Shown: in pieces, positions 1-7,154 of the stretch
Position numbering within the stretch: the first letter of the stretch is position 1
Layout: each line of letters opens with the position of its first letter
NCBI GenBank assembly: GCA_019313105.1
Contig: JAFDBW010000137.1
Location: forward strand, 1 to 7,699
Direction: 5' to 3'
Source of the DNA: Deltaproteobacteria bacterium
GTDB lineage: Bacteria; Desulfobacterota; Desulfuromonadia; Desulfuromonadales; BM103
Length of the DNA stretch: 7,699 nucleotides
Made by a program: the position numbers and the translations under genes
Notes under the pieces: generated by a model
Database searches by the model: none
Seen by the model: only the letters and a program-made list of their open reading frames with translations
What the model was told of the DNA's origin: nothing

Positions 1-80
1 AAGAAAGTAAGGCGGCGGCAGGGGCCGCAACCCCTGTAGTCACTTGCATTGATTGTTTGCCGGTCGCGTCCGGCAGGCGC

Positions 81-111
81 CCTACTTTTCTTGCCGACCA
101 AGAAAAGTAGG
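81..111. repeat. Perfect 13-bp inverted repeat, 5-nt loop
   Basis: CCTACTTTTCTTG at 81-93 is exactly complementary to CAAGAAAAGTAGG at 99-111, with loop CCGAC. It is the strongest hairpin in the cluster at the left end. There is no T-tract on either side that would make it an obvious intrinsic terminator, so I treat it as the core of a repeat element. Confidence 0.8.
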
Positions 112-124
112 CAAAAGAAGGCCG

Positions 125-150
125 CCCTCCGTTTGCCCTCAAAGGGAGGG
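125..150. repeat. 10-bp hairpin with a single G-G mismatch
   Basis: CCCTCC (125-130) pairs with GGAGGG (145-150), and inside it TTTG (132-135) pairs with CAAA (140-143), separated by one G/G mismatch and closed by loop CCCT. GGCC at 120-123 and 159-162 could add an outer helix. The nested layout suggests selection on an RNA or single-stranded DNA fold, but no role can be assigned. Confidence 0.6.
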
Positions 151-176
151 AAAGGCAAGGCCAAAAGCAATAGACA

Positions 177-205
177 AGGGCAACAGATGAACCATCTGTT
201 GCCCT
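177..205 (-). terminator. Probable end-of-operon hairpin
   Basis: A 13-bp perfect stem (177-189 with 193-205, core GGGCAACAGATG) closes a 3-nt loop. It lies about 100 bases past the stop of the last gene of the minus-strand operon, where a terminator is expected. Read on the minus strand the hairpin is followed by TTGTCTATTGCTTTT, which is only moderately T-rich, so termination efficiency is uncertain. It could also act as a 3'-end stabilising hairpin, or belong to the neighbouring repeat cluster. Confidence 0.55.
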
Positions 206-306
206 CTCTATTCATGGAGTCCGGCTGAACTTTGTCAGCAACCTGAGGACCGATAAACGCCCCTTTGATTCATGTGCTATGAACAGCTTAACTCGTTCTG
301 TAACGT
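206..306. other. Intergenic tail, no gene seen
   Basis: This lies between the stop of the Met/His-rich gene and the terminator hairpin. It contains only a weak inverted repeat, GCTGA/TCAGC (224-228 with 235-239). I see no promoter, RNA gene or ORF with a credible ribosome site. It is probably the 3' untranslated end of the efflux operon message. Confidence 0.5.
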
Positions 307-834
307 CTACATGTTATGGAAGCCAACCTCAAACTGGCGCTTCTTGCCGTCTTCCAGCTTGGTACCGATCTCAAAGGTGATCATCATGCCTTCAAGGTTA
401 ACGTCCGTGCCAAAGCCGTTACCCATCAACATCAGCATAGCCGGCTTGGCCGAATCGTCACCGGAACCTTTGACTTTGAGAGCAGCTTTACCGGCGACAA
501 TGGCATCACCGCTTTTCTCGTCGGCAAAGAAAACCATGACATGATGCGTTGCAGCCATCCCCATGGCTTTCATCTTGTTGACGGTTTCTTCATCATAGGT
601 CTTGATCTTGACCGTTGCGACAACACCGTCCTGGGTGTCCTTGCCGGCTTCGACAAAATCATCGCCGCTCATGTCATGCCCTTTATGCATGTCGTGGGCC
701 TTTTCCTTGGCGTTGTCCATGTTCATCTCGTGACCTTTGTGCATATCTTGGTCACCGTGACTTGCCGACAAAGCAAGCATAGGCAGGCTCAGGACAAGAA
801 ACATCGTCAGAAATGCAATGGTTAGGTTTTTCAT
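307..834 (-). CDS. Exported Met/His-rich metal-binding protein, cus-operon associated
   Basis: 175 residues. Residues 1-24 form a clear signal peptide (MKN, a hydrophobic run, cleavage near ALSA-SHG), so the mature protein should be periplasmic. Residues 25-58 are a His/Met/Asp-rich segment with two near-identical motifs, DMHKGHEM (30-37) and DMHKGHDM (48-55), typical of Cu(I)/Ag(I) ligands. Residues 60-175 look like a compact beta-rich domain containing THHVMVFFADE and an MLMLMGNGFGTDV stretch. I recall similar small proteins beside copper genes in deltaproteobacteria but know no established name. The start is supported by TAAGGAG at 848-842, 7 nt before the ATG. The gene begins 35 bases after the cusA-like stop with no terminator between, so it is almost certainly cotranscribed. 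Inferred role: a periplasmic metal chaperone or buffer feeding the pump, in place of CusF, to which it shows no obvious similarity. The CDS call is firm; the function is inference. Confidence 0.9.
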   Translation of the reverse strand: MKNLTIAFLTMFLVLSLPMLALSASHGDQDMHKGHEMNMDNAKEKAHDMHKGHDMSGDDFVEAGKDTQDGVVATVKIKTYDEETVNKMKAMGMAATHHVMVFFADEKSGDAIVAGKAALKVKGSGDDSAKPAMLMLMGNGFGTDVNLEGMMITFEIGTKLEDGKKRQFEVGFHNM

Positions 835-869
835 TTTTTATCTCCTTAGGTTGGTTGTTGGCAGCAACA

Positions 870-3800
870 TCATGCTGACTCGTTATTAACAGGCGTATAA
901 TCCTCACTGAGCTCGTCCAAGCTGGTTGGTTCGAGGCTGCGGTCAAGCTTCCGCCCTCTCCAGAGGTAATAAATAACCGGGTACACCATCAACTCCATGA
1001 TCCCCGATGTGACCACCCCGCCGACCATCGGCGCTGCAATACGCTTCATGACATCGGCACCGGCACCGTGGCTCCACATAATCGGCAGCAGACCTGCAAT
1101 GATTACGCAGATTGTCATAACCTTGGGGCGAATCCGTTTGACCGCGCCGTAATGGATGGCCTGACGAAGATCGCCGTGTGTGAGCATGCGCCCACTGTTT
1201 CCCCAACGCTTATGAGAAATATCGAGATAGAGCAGCATGACCACGCCGGTCTCGGCGTCCAGTCCGGCCAGGGCAATCAGCCCGACCCAGACAGCAACCG
1301 AAGTATGATAGCCGAGTAAATAAAGGAACCAGAAAGCCCCGACCAGGGAAAATGGCACCGCCAGGAAGACGATGGCGGTCTTGATGACCGAGCGGGTACT
1401 CATATATATGATCAGGAATATAATCAGTACGGTCAGCGGGATAATGACCATAAAGCGTTGCTTGGCGGCCTGCATGTACTCGAACTGACCGCTCCAGACG
1501 ATACTGTAACCTTCGGGCAGCTTGATGTTCTCGGCAACAGCCTCCTGGGCACTTGCTACATAAGTGCCTACATCGATGCCACGCAGGTCAACGTAAACCC
1601 AGGCGGTCCGTCGCGCATTCTCACTCTTGATGCCGGGTGGACCCTTCCTTATTTCGATCTTTGCCAGTTGCGAGATCGGCACATGCTTGCCGTCCCTGAG
1701 TGGCACCAACACCCTCTCCAGGGAGGGAAGATCATTACGGTAGTCGCGCTGGTAGCGGATATTCACCGGGTAGCGTTCAAGCCCTTCTACCGTCTGGGTG
1801 ACGTTCATGCCGCCGATTGCCGCCTGAACGATATCCTGGACCTCGCCAACCGTCAGTCCATAACGAGCCGCAGCCGCCCGATCTATAGTGAAATCGAGGT
1901 AGTTGCCTCCCACCACCCGCTCGGAAAAAGCTGTGAGAGTGCCAGGCAGAGTCCTTACCAGTGCCTCGACCTGTTCACCCAAATCGCTCAAGACCTGCAG
2001 GTCATCCCCCATCAGCTTGATGCCTACAGGAGTCTTGATACCGGTAGAGAGCATGTCGATGCGGGTCTTGATCGGCATGGTCCAGGCATTGGTGAGACCT
2101 GGGAACTGGATAGCGTTGTTTAGCTCCTCGGTCAACTGATCGACGGTAATTGGCTTCTCTTCTGGAAAGACAGTCCGCAAGGGAGCTTTCAGCCAGTTCC
2201 ATGCATCTGACCAGTCAGAATAGAAGCGCCGGGTTGGCACCTTGCGCCATTGGTCTTCAGGTTTGAGCATGATGGTGGTTTCAAGCATCGACAGGGGCGC
2301 CGGGTCAGTGGCGGTTTCTGCGCGACCGACTTTGCCGAAAGTCCGCTCAACCTCCGGGAAGCTGGCTATGATGCGATCGGTCTGCTGCAGGACTTCCTTG
2401 GCCTTGGTCACCGAGATACCGGGAAGCGTGGTCGGCATATAGAGCAGGTCGCCCTCGTAGAGCGGCGGCATAAACTCGCTCCCCATGCGGCTCAACGGGT
2501 ACCAGATAGAGCAGACCATGAGGAAGGCGACAACCAGAGTGGCCATACGCCACTTGAGCACAAAATCAACGATCGGGTGATAAATCCTGATCAACAGTCG
2601 ATTGATCGGATTGGCCTCTTCCGGCTTAATCTTGCCGCGAATAAACCATCCCATAAGAATTGGCACGATGGTTACAGCAAGCAGCGCGGAAGCTGCCATC
2701 GAATAGGTTTTCGTATATGCCAGCGGCTTGAAGAGCCGGCCAGACTGCTCATTCAGGGCGAAGACCGGTATAAATGAGACTGTTATGACCAGCAGTGAAA
2801 AGAACAGTGTCGGTCCGACCTCTTTGGCCGAAGCAAGGATAATCTCCCAGTGCGGCTTTTTCCCTTGGTCCCGCTCGAGGTGCTTGTGAGCATTCTCGAT
2901 CATGATTATGGCGGCATCAATCATGGCGCCAATGGCAATGGCGATCCCGCCCAGACTCATGATGTTGGCATTGATGCCCTGCAGGTGCATGATCAGGAAG
3001 GCGATCAGGATTGCGACCGGCAGGGTAAAGATCGCCACAAATGCGCTGGGCAGATGGAAGAGGAACAGGGCTGTCACCAGGGCGACGACAATGATTTCCT
3101 CGAGGAGTTTCTCCTTCAGGGTCGAGACCGCCCGCTCGATCAGGCCGGAGCGATCATAGACCGGCGTAATGCGAACGCCTTCGGGAAGGCCTGCTTTCAG
3201 GCTTTCCAGCTTACGTTTGACATTTTCGATTGTCTGCAGGGCATTGTCGCCGAAACGCATGACGATGATGCCACCGACGGCTTCGCCTTCACCGTCTAGT
3301 TCTGCCACACCGCGGCGCAATTCTGGCCCGATATCAACCTCGGCGAGGTCGCGAACCAGAATCGGCGTCCCCTGCCCGTCGGTACCGACGACCACCTGCT
3401 CGATGTCTTCGACAGAGCGGATATAGCCGAGCCCGCGCACCATGAATTCGGTCTCGGCCATTTCCACCAGACGCCCACCAACGTCATTGTTGCTGGCCTG
3501 GATAGCGCGCCGTATCTGTGGAATGGTAATGTGGTAAGCCAGCAGCCTGGCCGGGTCTACTGTGACCTGGTACTGTTTGACGTAACCGCCGATACTGGCC
3601 ACCTCTGAAACGCCGTCGACCGCAGTCAGCTCGTAACGCAGATACCAGTCCTGGATCGAACGCAGCTGCTGCAGGTCGTGTCGGTCACTCTCGAGAACGT
3701 ATTCGTAAACCCAGCCGACCCCGGTCGCATCGGGGCCAAGGCTTGGCGTCACGCCACGCGGCAGTTTACCGGCGGCATAGTTGAGGTATTCGAGGACTCT

Positions 3801-4124
3801 TGAGCGTGCCCAGTAAAGATCGGTGCCATCTTCAAAGATAATATAGACAAAGGAAATGCCGAAAAAGGAGTAGCCTCTCACCACCTTGGCGTGCGGCACT
3901 GCCAGCATTTGGGTGGTCAGGGGGTAAGTGACCTGGTCCTCGACCACCTGCGGAGCCTGTCCCGGATACTCGGTGAATATGATTACCTGTACGTCAGAAA
4001 GATCGGGAATGGCATCTATCGGTGTCTGCGAAACGGCATAAATGCCGCTGGCCATGACAAGAATCGTCAGAAGGACGACGATGAACTTGTTTTTGCAGGA
4101 CCATTCGATAATAAATTCAAGCAT
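870..4124 (-). CDS. cusA: CusA-like heavy-metal efflux RND pump
   Basis: 1084 residues, within the usual size of heavy-metal RND permeases. It is an inner-membrane proton antiporter that exports metal through CusB and CusC. Membrane segments are visible at about 13-32, five or six between 342 and 493, 528-545, 891-909, 913-934, 941-965, 1001-1018 and 1028-1054, with large periplasmic loops after TM1 and TM7. Asp403 in the GAMIDAAIIMIENAH motif matches the proton-relay Asp405 of E. coli CusA. Met563 (LLYMP), Met613 with Glu615 (SMLETT) and Met691 (RIDMLSTG) match the E. coli site Met573, Met623/Glu625 and Met672, so Cu(I)/Ag(I) is the likely substrate rather than Zn/Co/Cd. Between Met613 and Met691 there are about 29 more residues than in E. 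coli, a Trp-rich stretch near 627-656 that I recall from another branch of the family. The ribosome site is weak (GGAA, 6 nt before the ATG), which may limit pump levels relative to CusB. Confidence 0.96.
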   Translation of the reverse strand: MLEFIIEWSCKNKFIVVLLTILVMASGIYAVSQTPIDAIPDLSDVQVIIFTEYPGQAPQVVEDQVTYPLTTQMLAVPHAKVVRGYSFFGISFVYIIFEDGTDLYWARSRVLEYLNYAAGKLPRGVTPSLGPDATGVGWVYEYVLESDRHDLQQLRSIQDWYLRYELTAVDGVSEVASIGGYVKQYQVTVDPARLLAYHITIPQIRRAIQASNNDVGGRLVEMAETEFMVRGLGYIRSVEDIEQVVVGTDGQGTPILVRDLAEVDIGPELRRGVAELDGEGEAVGGIIVMRFGDNALQTIENVKRKLESLKAGLPEGVRITPVYDRSGLIERAVSTLKEKLLEEIIVVALVTALFLFHLPSAFVAIFTLPVAILIAFLIMHLQGINANIMSLGGIAIAIGAMIDAAIIMIENAHKHLERDQGKKPHWEIILASAKEVGPTLFFSLLVITVSFIPVFALNEQSGRLFKPLAYTKTYSMAASALLAVTIVPILMGWFIRGKIKPEEANPINRLLIRIYHPIVDFVLKWRMATLVVAFLMVCSIWYPLSRMGSEFMPPLYEGDLLYMPTTLPGISVTKAKEVLQQTDRIIASFPEVERTFGKVGRAETATDPAPLSMLETTIMLKPEDQWRKVPTRRFYSDWSDAWNWLKAPLRTVFPEEKPITVDQLTEELNNAIQFPGLTNAWTMPIKTRIDMLSTGIKTPVGIKLMGDDLQVLSDLGEQVEALVRTLPGTLTAFSERVVGGNYLDFTIDRAAAARYGLTVGEVQDIVQAAIGGMNVTQTVEGLERYPVNIRYQRDYRNDLPSLERVLVPLRDGKHVPISQLAKIEIRKGPPGIKSENARRTAWVYVDLRGIDVGTYVASAQEAVAENIKLPEGYSIVWSGQFEYMQAAKQRFMVIIPLTVLIIFLIIYMSTRSVIKTAIVFLAVPFSLVGAFWFLYLLGYHTSVAVWVGLIALAGLDAETGVVMLLYLDISHKRWGNSGRMLTHGDLRQAIHYGAVKRIRPKVMTICVIIAGLLPIMWSHGAGADVMKRIAAPMVGGVVTSGIMELMVYPVIYYLWRGRKLDRSLEPTSLDELSEDYTPVNNESA

Positions 4125-4141
4125 GATAGGTTCCGTTAAAG

Positions 4142-4194
4142 GTGAAAGGTAAAGGTCTAAAAGTTAATGACTTTTTACTCTTCACACATTTCAC
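4142..4194. repeat. AT-rich inverted repeats in the cusB-cusA spacer
   Basis: The 66-base spacer between the cusB-like stop and the cusA-like start is low in complexity, built of GTGAAAGGTAAAGG-like units on one side and TTTCACTTTTCACTT-like units on the other. GTGAAA (4142-4147) can pair with TTTCAC (4189-4194), and inside it AAAAGT (4159-4164) with ACTTTT (4170-4175) over a 5-nt loop. The fold would sit just before the weak cusA ribosome site. It may affect mRNA processing or translation, or may be a short repeat unit scattered in this genome. Confidence 0.45.
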
Positions 4195-5768
4195 TTTTCA
4201 CTTATTGCCTTTGACTTGCCACTATCGTCGCTTTCAAACAAGTCCTCCAGGGACTCTTTGCCCTCGTCGTCACTGGTAAAGAGGTCGTCCAGTTCCTCAT
4301 CCTTATTGCGCATATCATGGCCGGCATTCCCGTGCGCTGCTGCAGAGGGTGTTTCCGGTTCCAGCATTTTCTGGATAGCCTCGCGCAACTTGCTCTCCGA
4401 ATCGAGCATGAACTGGGCGCTGGTGACGACATGCTCACCCTCAAGCAGGCCCTGAACGATCTCGATATCCCCGTCGTCGTTCTGCATTCCGGTTTTAACC
4501 TGGCGAGGCTCGAACTTGCCGTCACCCAGGGCAACGAACACGGTCTGTTTTTCGCCAGAATGCAGGACGGCTTCGACGGGGATCGTCAAGGCGTCTGCCA
4601 CTGGCTCCGATTCGAGCCGGACGTTGACGTACATTTCCGGTTTGAGCACAAAGCCGGGATTGTCGATGTCAAAGCGCGCCTTGACGGTACGGGTTTTCGG
4701 TTCGACGAAAGGATAGATATAACTGACCGTACTCTCGATCGGTTCACTGCCGACATAAGGCAGGACAATCCTGGCTTTCTGGCCGACCTTGACCCAGGGC
4801 ATCTCGTATTCATAAATATCGGCGTAGACCCATACTTTCGATATATCTGAAAGCGTCAAAAGCTCCATGCCACCCTTGATGAATTGTCCTTCGCGAACCA
4901 TCTTCATGGTGACGATGCCGTCATAAGGGGCATAAAGCGTCAGGCTGTTCATTACTTCACCAGTCTTTTCAAGTCGCGCGATCTGGCGTTCGCTGATGTC
5001 CCACAACTTGAGTCGCCGGCGAGACGCATCCTGGAGTCGCTTGGCGCCATCGGCAATCACCGGGAACGGCGATTCTGCGAGCGTTATGTTGTTATTCCGG
5101 GCGAGCAGGAATTCTTCCTGGGCGCTGACCAGTGCCGGGCTGTAAATTTCCAACAATGGGGCGCCTTTTTTAACAACCTGCCCTGTTTCATTGACATGTA
5201 GGCGTTCAACCCAACCGTCGACTTTACTGTTGATGGAGAATTGCTTCTGTTCTTCGTAACCAATCAGGCCGACCGTCCTGATCGTACGGCTCAGGTCCTT
5301 GCGCGTGACCAATGCCATACGTACGCCCATGTTTTGTGACGTCACCGGGTCCACGGAGATGATCGAGCCGCTCGCGGCCTGGTCTTCATAGACCGGGACC
5401 AGATCCATGCCCATTGGTGATTTACCCGGCTCATCGCGGATAAAAGTCGGGTCCATCGGCGCGACCCAGTACTTGATTTTGCGTTCACCGACCGGCTTGT
5501 CTGGGTCGCTTCCACCTGATTTAAAAGGAGTTAAATCCATGTTACAGATCGGGCATATGCCCGGCTCATCGGTAATAATCATCGGGTGCATGCCGCAGGT
5601 GTACTTTTGTGCTGCAACCTCAGCAGCAACAGCAGAGGATGGCGCAACAACGCTGGCAACGTCATGAACGTGACCGGAATGACGTTTTGGCATCACGGCC
5701 GCAATCACTAACCCGGCAACAACACCAGCGGCAGCAATCATCAGCACCGAACGAAGTTTTTTATTCAT
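4191..5768 (-). CDS. cusB: CusB-like periplasmic adaptor with two N-terminal metal-binding-type modules
   Basis: 525 residues, longer than E. coli CusB (about 400). Residues 7-27 form an uncleaved anchor or signal segment. A His-containing linker (HSGHVHD, 30-36) leads to a heavy-metal-binding module at 56-80 with CGMHPM and CPICNMDL (Cys58, Met60, His61, Met63, Cys72, Cys75, Met77). A second copy at 100-126 (YWVAPMDP, SPMGMDL) has lost all cysteines but keeps methionines. The membrane-fusion core follows: beta-barrel and lipoyl-like parts around 176-210 (VDGWVERLHV), an alpha-helical hairpin at about 210-275, the return lipoyl half (LYAPYDGIV, 278-286), then barrel and membrane-proximal domains to about 460. 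The tail 470-525 is acidic and holds a repeated motif (see findings). The start codon overlaps the cusC-like stop (ATGA), implying translational coupling; GAGGA lies just upstream. It links pump and outer membrane channel and probably passes metal to CusA. Confidence 0.95.
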   Translation of the reverse strand: MNKKLRSVLMIAAAGVVAGLVIAAVMPKRHSGHVHDVASVVAPSSAVAAEVAAQKYTCGMHPMIITDEPGICPICNMDLTPFKSGGSDPDKPVGERKIKYWVAPMDPTFIRDEPGKSPMGMDLVPVYEDQAASGSIISVDPVTSQNMGVRMALVTRKDLSRTIRTVGLIGYEEQKQFSINSKVDGWVERLHVNETGQVVKKGAPLLEIYSPALVSAQEEFLLARNNNITLAESPFPVIADGAKRLQDASRRRLKLWDISERQIARLEKTGEVMNSLTLYAPYDGIVTMKMVREGQFIKGGMELLTLSDISKVWVYADIYEYEMPWVKVGQKARIVLPYVGSEPIESTVSYIYPFVEPKTRTVKARFDIDNPGFVLKPEMYVNVRLESEPVADALTIPVEAVLHSGEKQTVFVALGDGKFEPRQVKTGMQNDDGDIEIVQGLLEGEHVVTSAQFMLDSESKLREAIQKMLEPETPSAAAHGNAGHDMRNKDEELDDLFTSDDEGKESLEDLFESDDSGKSKAISEK

Positions 5769-7102
5769 GGTGTCCTCTGGTCAAGGTGTTCTTTATAACC
5801 GGCATGATCTTGGTCAATCATCACAGGGAGGCCGATCAACGGCAAAGTGGATTCAGCCTCAAGCCAGGCAAGACTCCTGAGATACTCCGAGCTGACCCGG
5901 TAATAGTCCATCTCCGCCTTGAAAGTTGTCAGCAGGCTGTCCAGAAGGCTGATAAAAGCGATCGAGCCGACCTGGTAAGAGCCGAGGGCCGACTGGAAGC
6001 TTTGACTGGTCTGAGGGATAATTCCTTCACTGTAGAGTTCAGACTGTTGAAGAGTTTCTTCCATGCGGGCATAAGCTTTCTTTATCGATTCCGATACCGA
6101 GTTGCGATACGCCATGGTCTGGTATTCAGCCATTCTCAGGGCGGCATCGGCTTCGGCAACAGCAGCGCGCCTTTTCTCCCGGTAAATGGGAAGGTTGAAG
6201 CTGACTCCGGCGCTGACGAAGTCAGTCCCCTCATCTGGCAGGTTGTTATCGCGAAAACGCCAACTGCCCCAAAGGGTCACGTCCGGGTAATCATCGAGGT
6301 CCGCAAGCTTCTTCTGGTAACGGTAGCGTTGGACCAGCGCCTGGTAGGCTGCGTTCATGGGACGTTTTTCCAACCCGGCCCGTTGGAATTCATCAAGGGT
6401 GACATCTGTCCTGGGCAACTCCAGCTTGCCCGGGACCACGAAAGTGCCTGCCGGCCTGTTCAGCAGTCGGTTCAGTTCGAACTCGATAACAGACTTCTGC
6501 TGTTGCAGCGAGATCAGCTGATCCATCAGGCTTGACCTTTTGACCTGCGCCTTGAGGACGTCCTGCTGTAACCCCGCACCGGTCTCATAACGAACCTCCG
6601 TTAAGCGGATGATGTCATCGACCAGTTTCATGTTGCGCTCAACGACACCGATCGCCATCTGTTTGTAGTAGAGTCGGAACCAGGCATCCTTGACCTTGCG
6701 GGCGAGTTGGTAATGCGAATCGTAATAGGCGGCTTCGAACCATTTCGCCTGCTCCCTGGCGAGCGCAGAACGATTCTCAAGTTTTCCGGGGAATGGAAAC
6801 ATCTGTGAGAGTTTCACTTCATTGCCGGTCATCGGGGCGGTATCAGTGGAAAAATCATCGCTGGGGTAATTCGAAAAGGCGAAGGATAAAACCGGATCGT
6901 TAAGACTGCCGACCTGGGGGGTCTTATAGCTGCTCTGTTCCCAGCGTGACTTCATCTCAGCCAGGTCCGGATTGTTGCTCAGGGCTTCTTTAACCAGTTC
7001 GTCAATGTCGTTCGCAAACGCAGGGTTGACAAGTGACAGGAGACTCAAGAGCAGGACTCCGATGGTCAGTATTCTTTGCAACAGCTTTTGCATGCGCAGC
7101 AT
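5765..7102 (-). CDS. cusC: CusC-like outer membrane efflux protein (TolC/OEP family)
   Basis: 445 residues from the chosen start, a normal length for this family. The protein forms the trimeric exit duct of the pump. Residues 1-30 (MLRMQKLLQR, hydrophobic run, NPAFA) are a signal peptide with an AFA-N signal peptidase I site; no lipobox cysteine is present, so unlike E. coli CusC it is probably not acylated. Two outer-membrane-efflux repeats follow, roughly 35-215 and 245-430, with long amphipathic helices such as the VRYETGAGLQQDVLKAQV and GSYQVGSIAFISLLDSL regions that are characteristic of the family. The ATG at 7102 is preferred because AAAGGA lies 7 nt upstream and the signal peptide begins there. 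A longer frame runs back to a TTG at 7234 but would start inside the promoter -10 box. The last bases overlap the cusB-like start by 4 nt. Confidence 0.94.
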   Translation of the reverse strand: MLRMQKLLQRILTIGVLLLSLLSLVNPAFANDIDELVKEALSNNPDLAEMKSRWEQSSYKTPQVGSLNDPVLSFAFSNYPSDDFSTDTAPMTGNEVKLSQMFPFPGKLENRSALAREQAKWFEAAYYDSHYQLARKVKDAWFRLYYKQMAIGVVERNMKLVDDIIRLTEVRYETGAGLQQDVLKAQVKRSSLMDQLISLQQQKSVIEFELNRLLNRPAGTFVVPGKLELPRTDVTLDEFQRAGLEKRPMNAAYQALVQRYRYQKKLADLDDYPDVTLWGSWRFRDNNLPDEGTDFVSAGVSFNLPIYREKRRAAVAEADAALRMAEYQTMAYRNSVSESIKKAYARMEETLQQSELYSEGIIPQTSQSFQSALGSYQVGSIAFISLLDSLLTTFKAEMDYYRVSSEYLRSLAWLEAESTLPLIGLPVMIDQDHAGYKEHLDQRTP

Positions 7103-7109
7103 ATATGAA

Positions 7110-7115
7110 TCCTTT
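7110..7115 (-). promoter_or_regulatory. Ribosome binding site that fixes the cusC start
   Basis: AAAGGA on the minus strand, 7 nt before the ATG at 7102. The other in-frame ATG upstream (7120) has no purine-rich site before it, and the next one inside the gene (7093) would shorten the signal peptide. This site therefore decides the start. Confidence 0.75.
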
Positions 7116-7129
7116 AACATAAAATATCT

Positions 7130-7143
7130 ATGTAACTTTACAT
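7130..7143. promoter_or_regulatory. Candidate operator: perfect 14-bp palindrome ATGTAA-CT-TTACAT
   Basis: Two 6-bp arms are exactly complementary around a 2-bp centre, 27 bases before the cusC start. Position and symmetry suit binding of a dimeric regulator. It is not the E. coli CusR box as I know it, and its arms are in the opposite order to the CopY box TACAnnTGTA. It overlaps the -12 side of the sigma-54-like element and a weaker sigma-70-like pair, TTGTGG (7163-7158) and TAAAGT (7140-7135), spaced 17 bp. The regulator is not in the window. Confidence 0.45.
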
Positions 7144-7154
7144 GGAGCGTGCCA
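7140..7154 (-). promoter_or_regulatory. Sigma-54-like promoter element, imperfect -12
   Basis: The minus strand reads TGGCACG-CTCC-ATGT. The first seven bases equal the sigma-54 -24 consensus and the 4-nt spacer is right, but the -12 part is ATGT instead of TTGC, so the conserved GC is GT. If used, transcription would start near 7129, giving a leader of about 26 nt that still includes the ribosome site. The -12 mismatch makes it doubtful. Confidence 0.25.

Larger units (their letters stand above)
1..162. repeat. Gene-free region with a cluster of hairpins, likely a dispersed intergenic repeat
   Basis: No convincing reading frame is present. Four inverted repeats follow one another: CAGGGG/CCCCTG (19-24 with 31-36, 6-nt loop), TGCCGG/CCGGCA (58-63 with 70-75, 6-nt loop), a 13-bp perfect stem (81-111) and a 10-bp interrupted stem (125-150). 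The stretch around 81-125, with CCTACTTTTCTTG, its complement, then GCAAAAGAAGGCCGCC, resembles a family of intergenic repeats that I recall from deltaproteobacterial and other proteobacterial genomes; this is recollection, not a search. The start AAGAAAGTAAGGCGGC echoes the second half of that sequence, so the element may be composite and continue beyond base 1. Function unknown. Confidence 0.5.

Noticed and set aside
1..205. CRISPR array
   Set aside because: The hairpins differ in sequence and spacing; there are no identical direct repeats.
316..825. 169-codon plus-strand open frame opposite the Met/His-rich gene
   Set aside because: The His- and Val-rich product is what the reverse complement of a Met/His-rich gene gives. 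The minus frame has a signal peptide and a strong ribosome site; this one has neither.
1458..2123. 221-codon plus-strand open frame
   Set aside because: It lies wholly antisense within cusA, which is conserved over its full length.
4214..4300. LDDLF/LEDLF motifs as sliding-clamp or similar docking peptides
   Set aside because: The protein is periplasmic, so cytoplasmic partners for such motifs are not available.
5609..6535. 308-codon plus-strand open frame
   Set aside because: It is antisense to the cusC- and cusB-like genes, shows no family-like motifs and is explained as a mirror of well-supported coding sequence.
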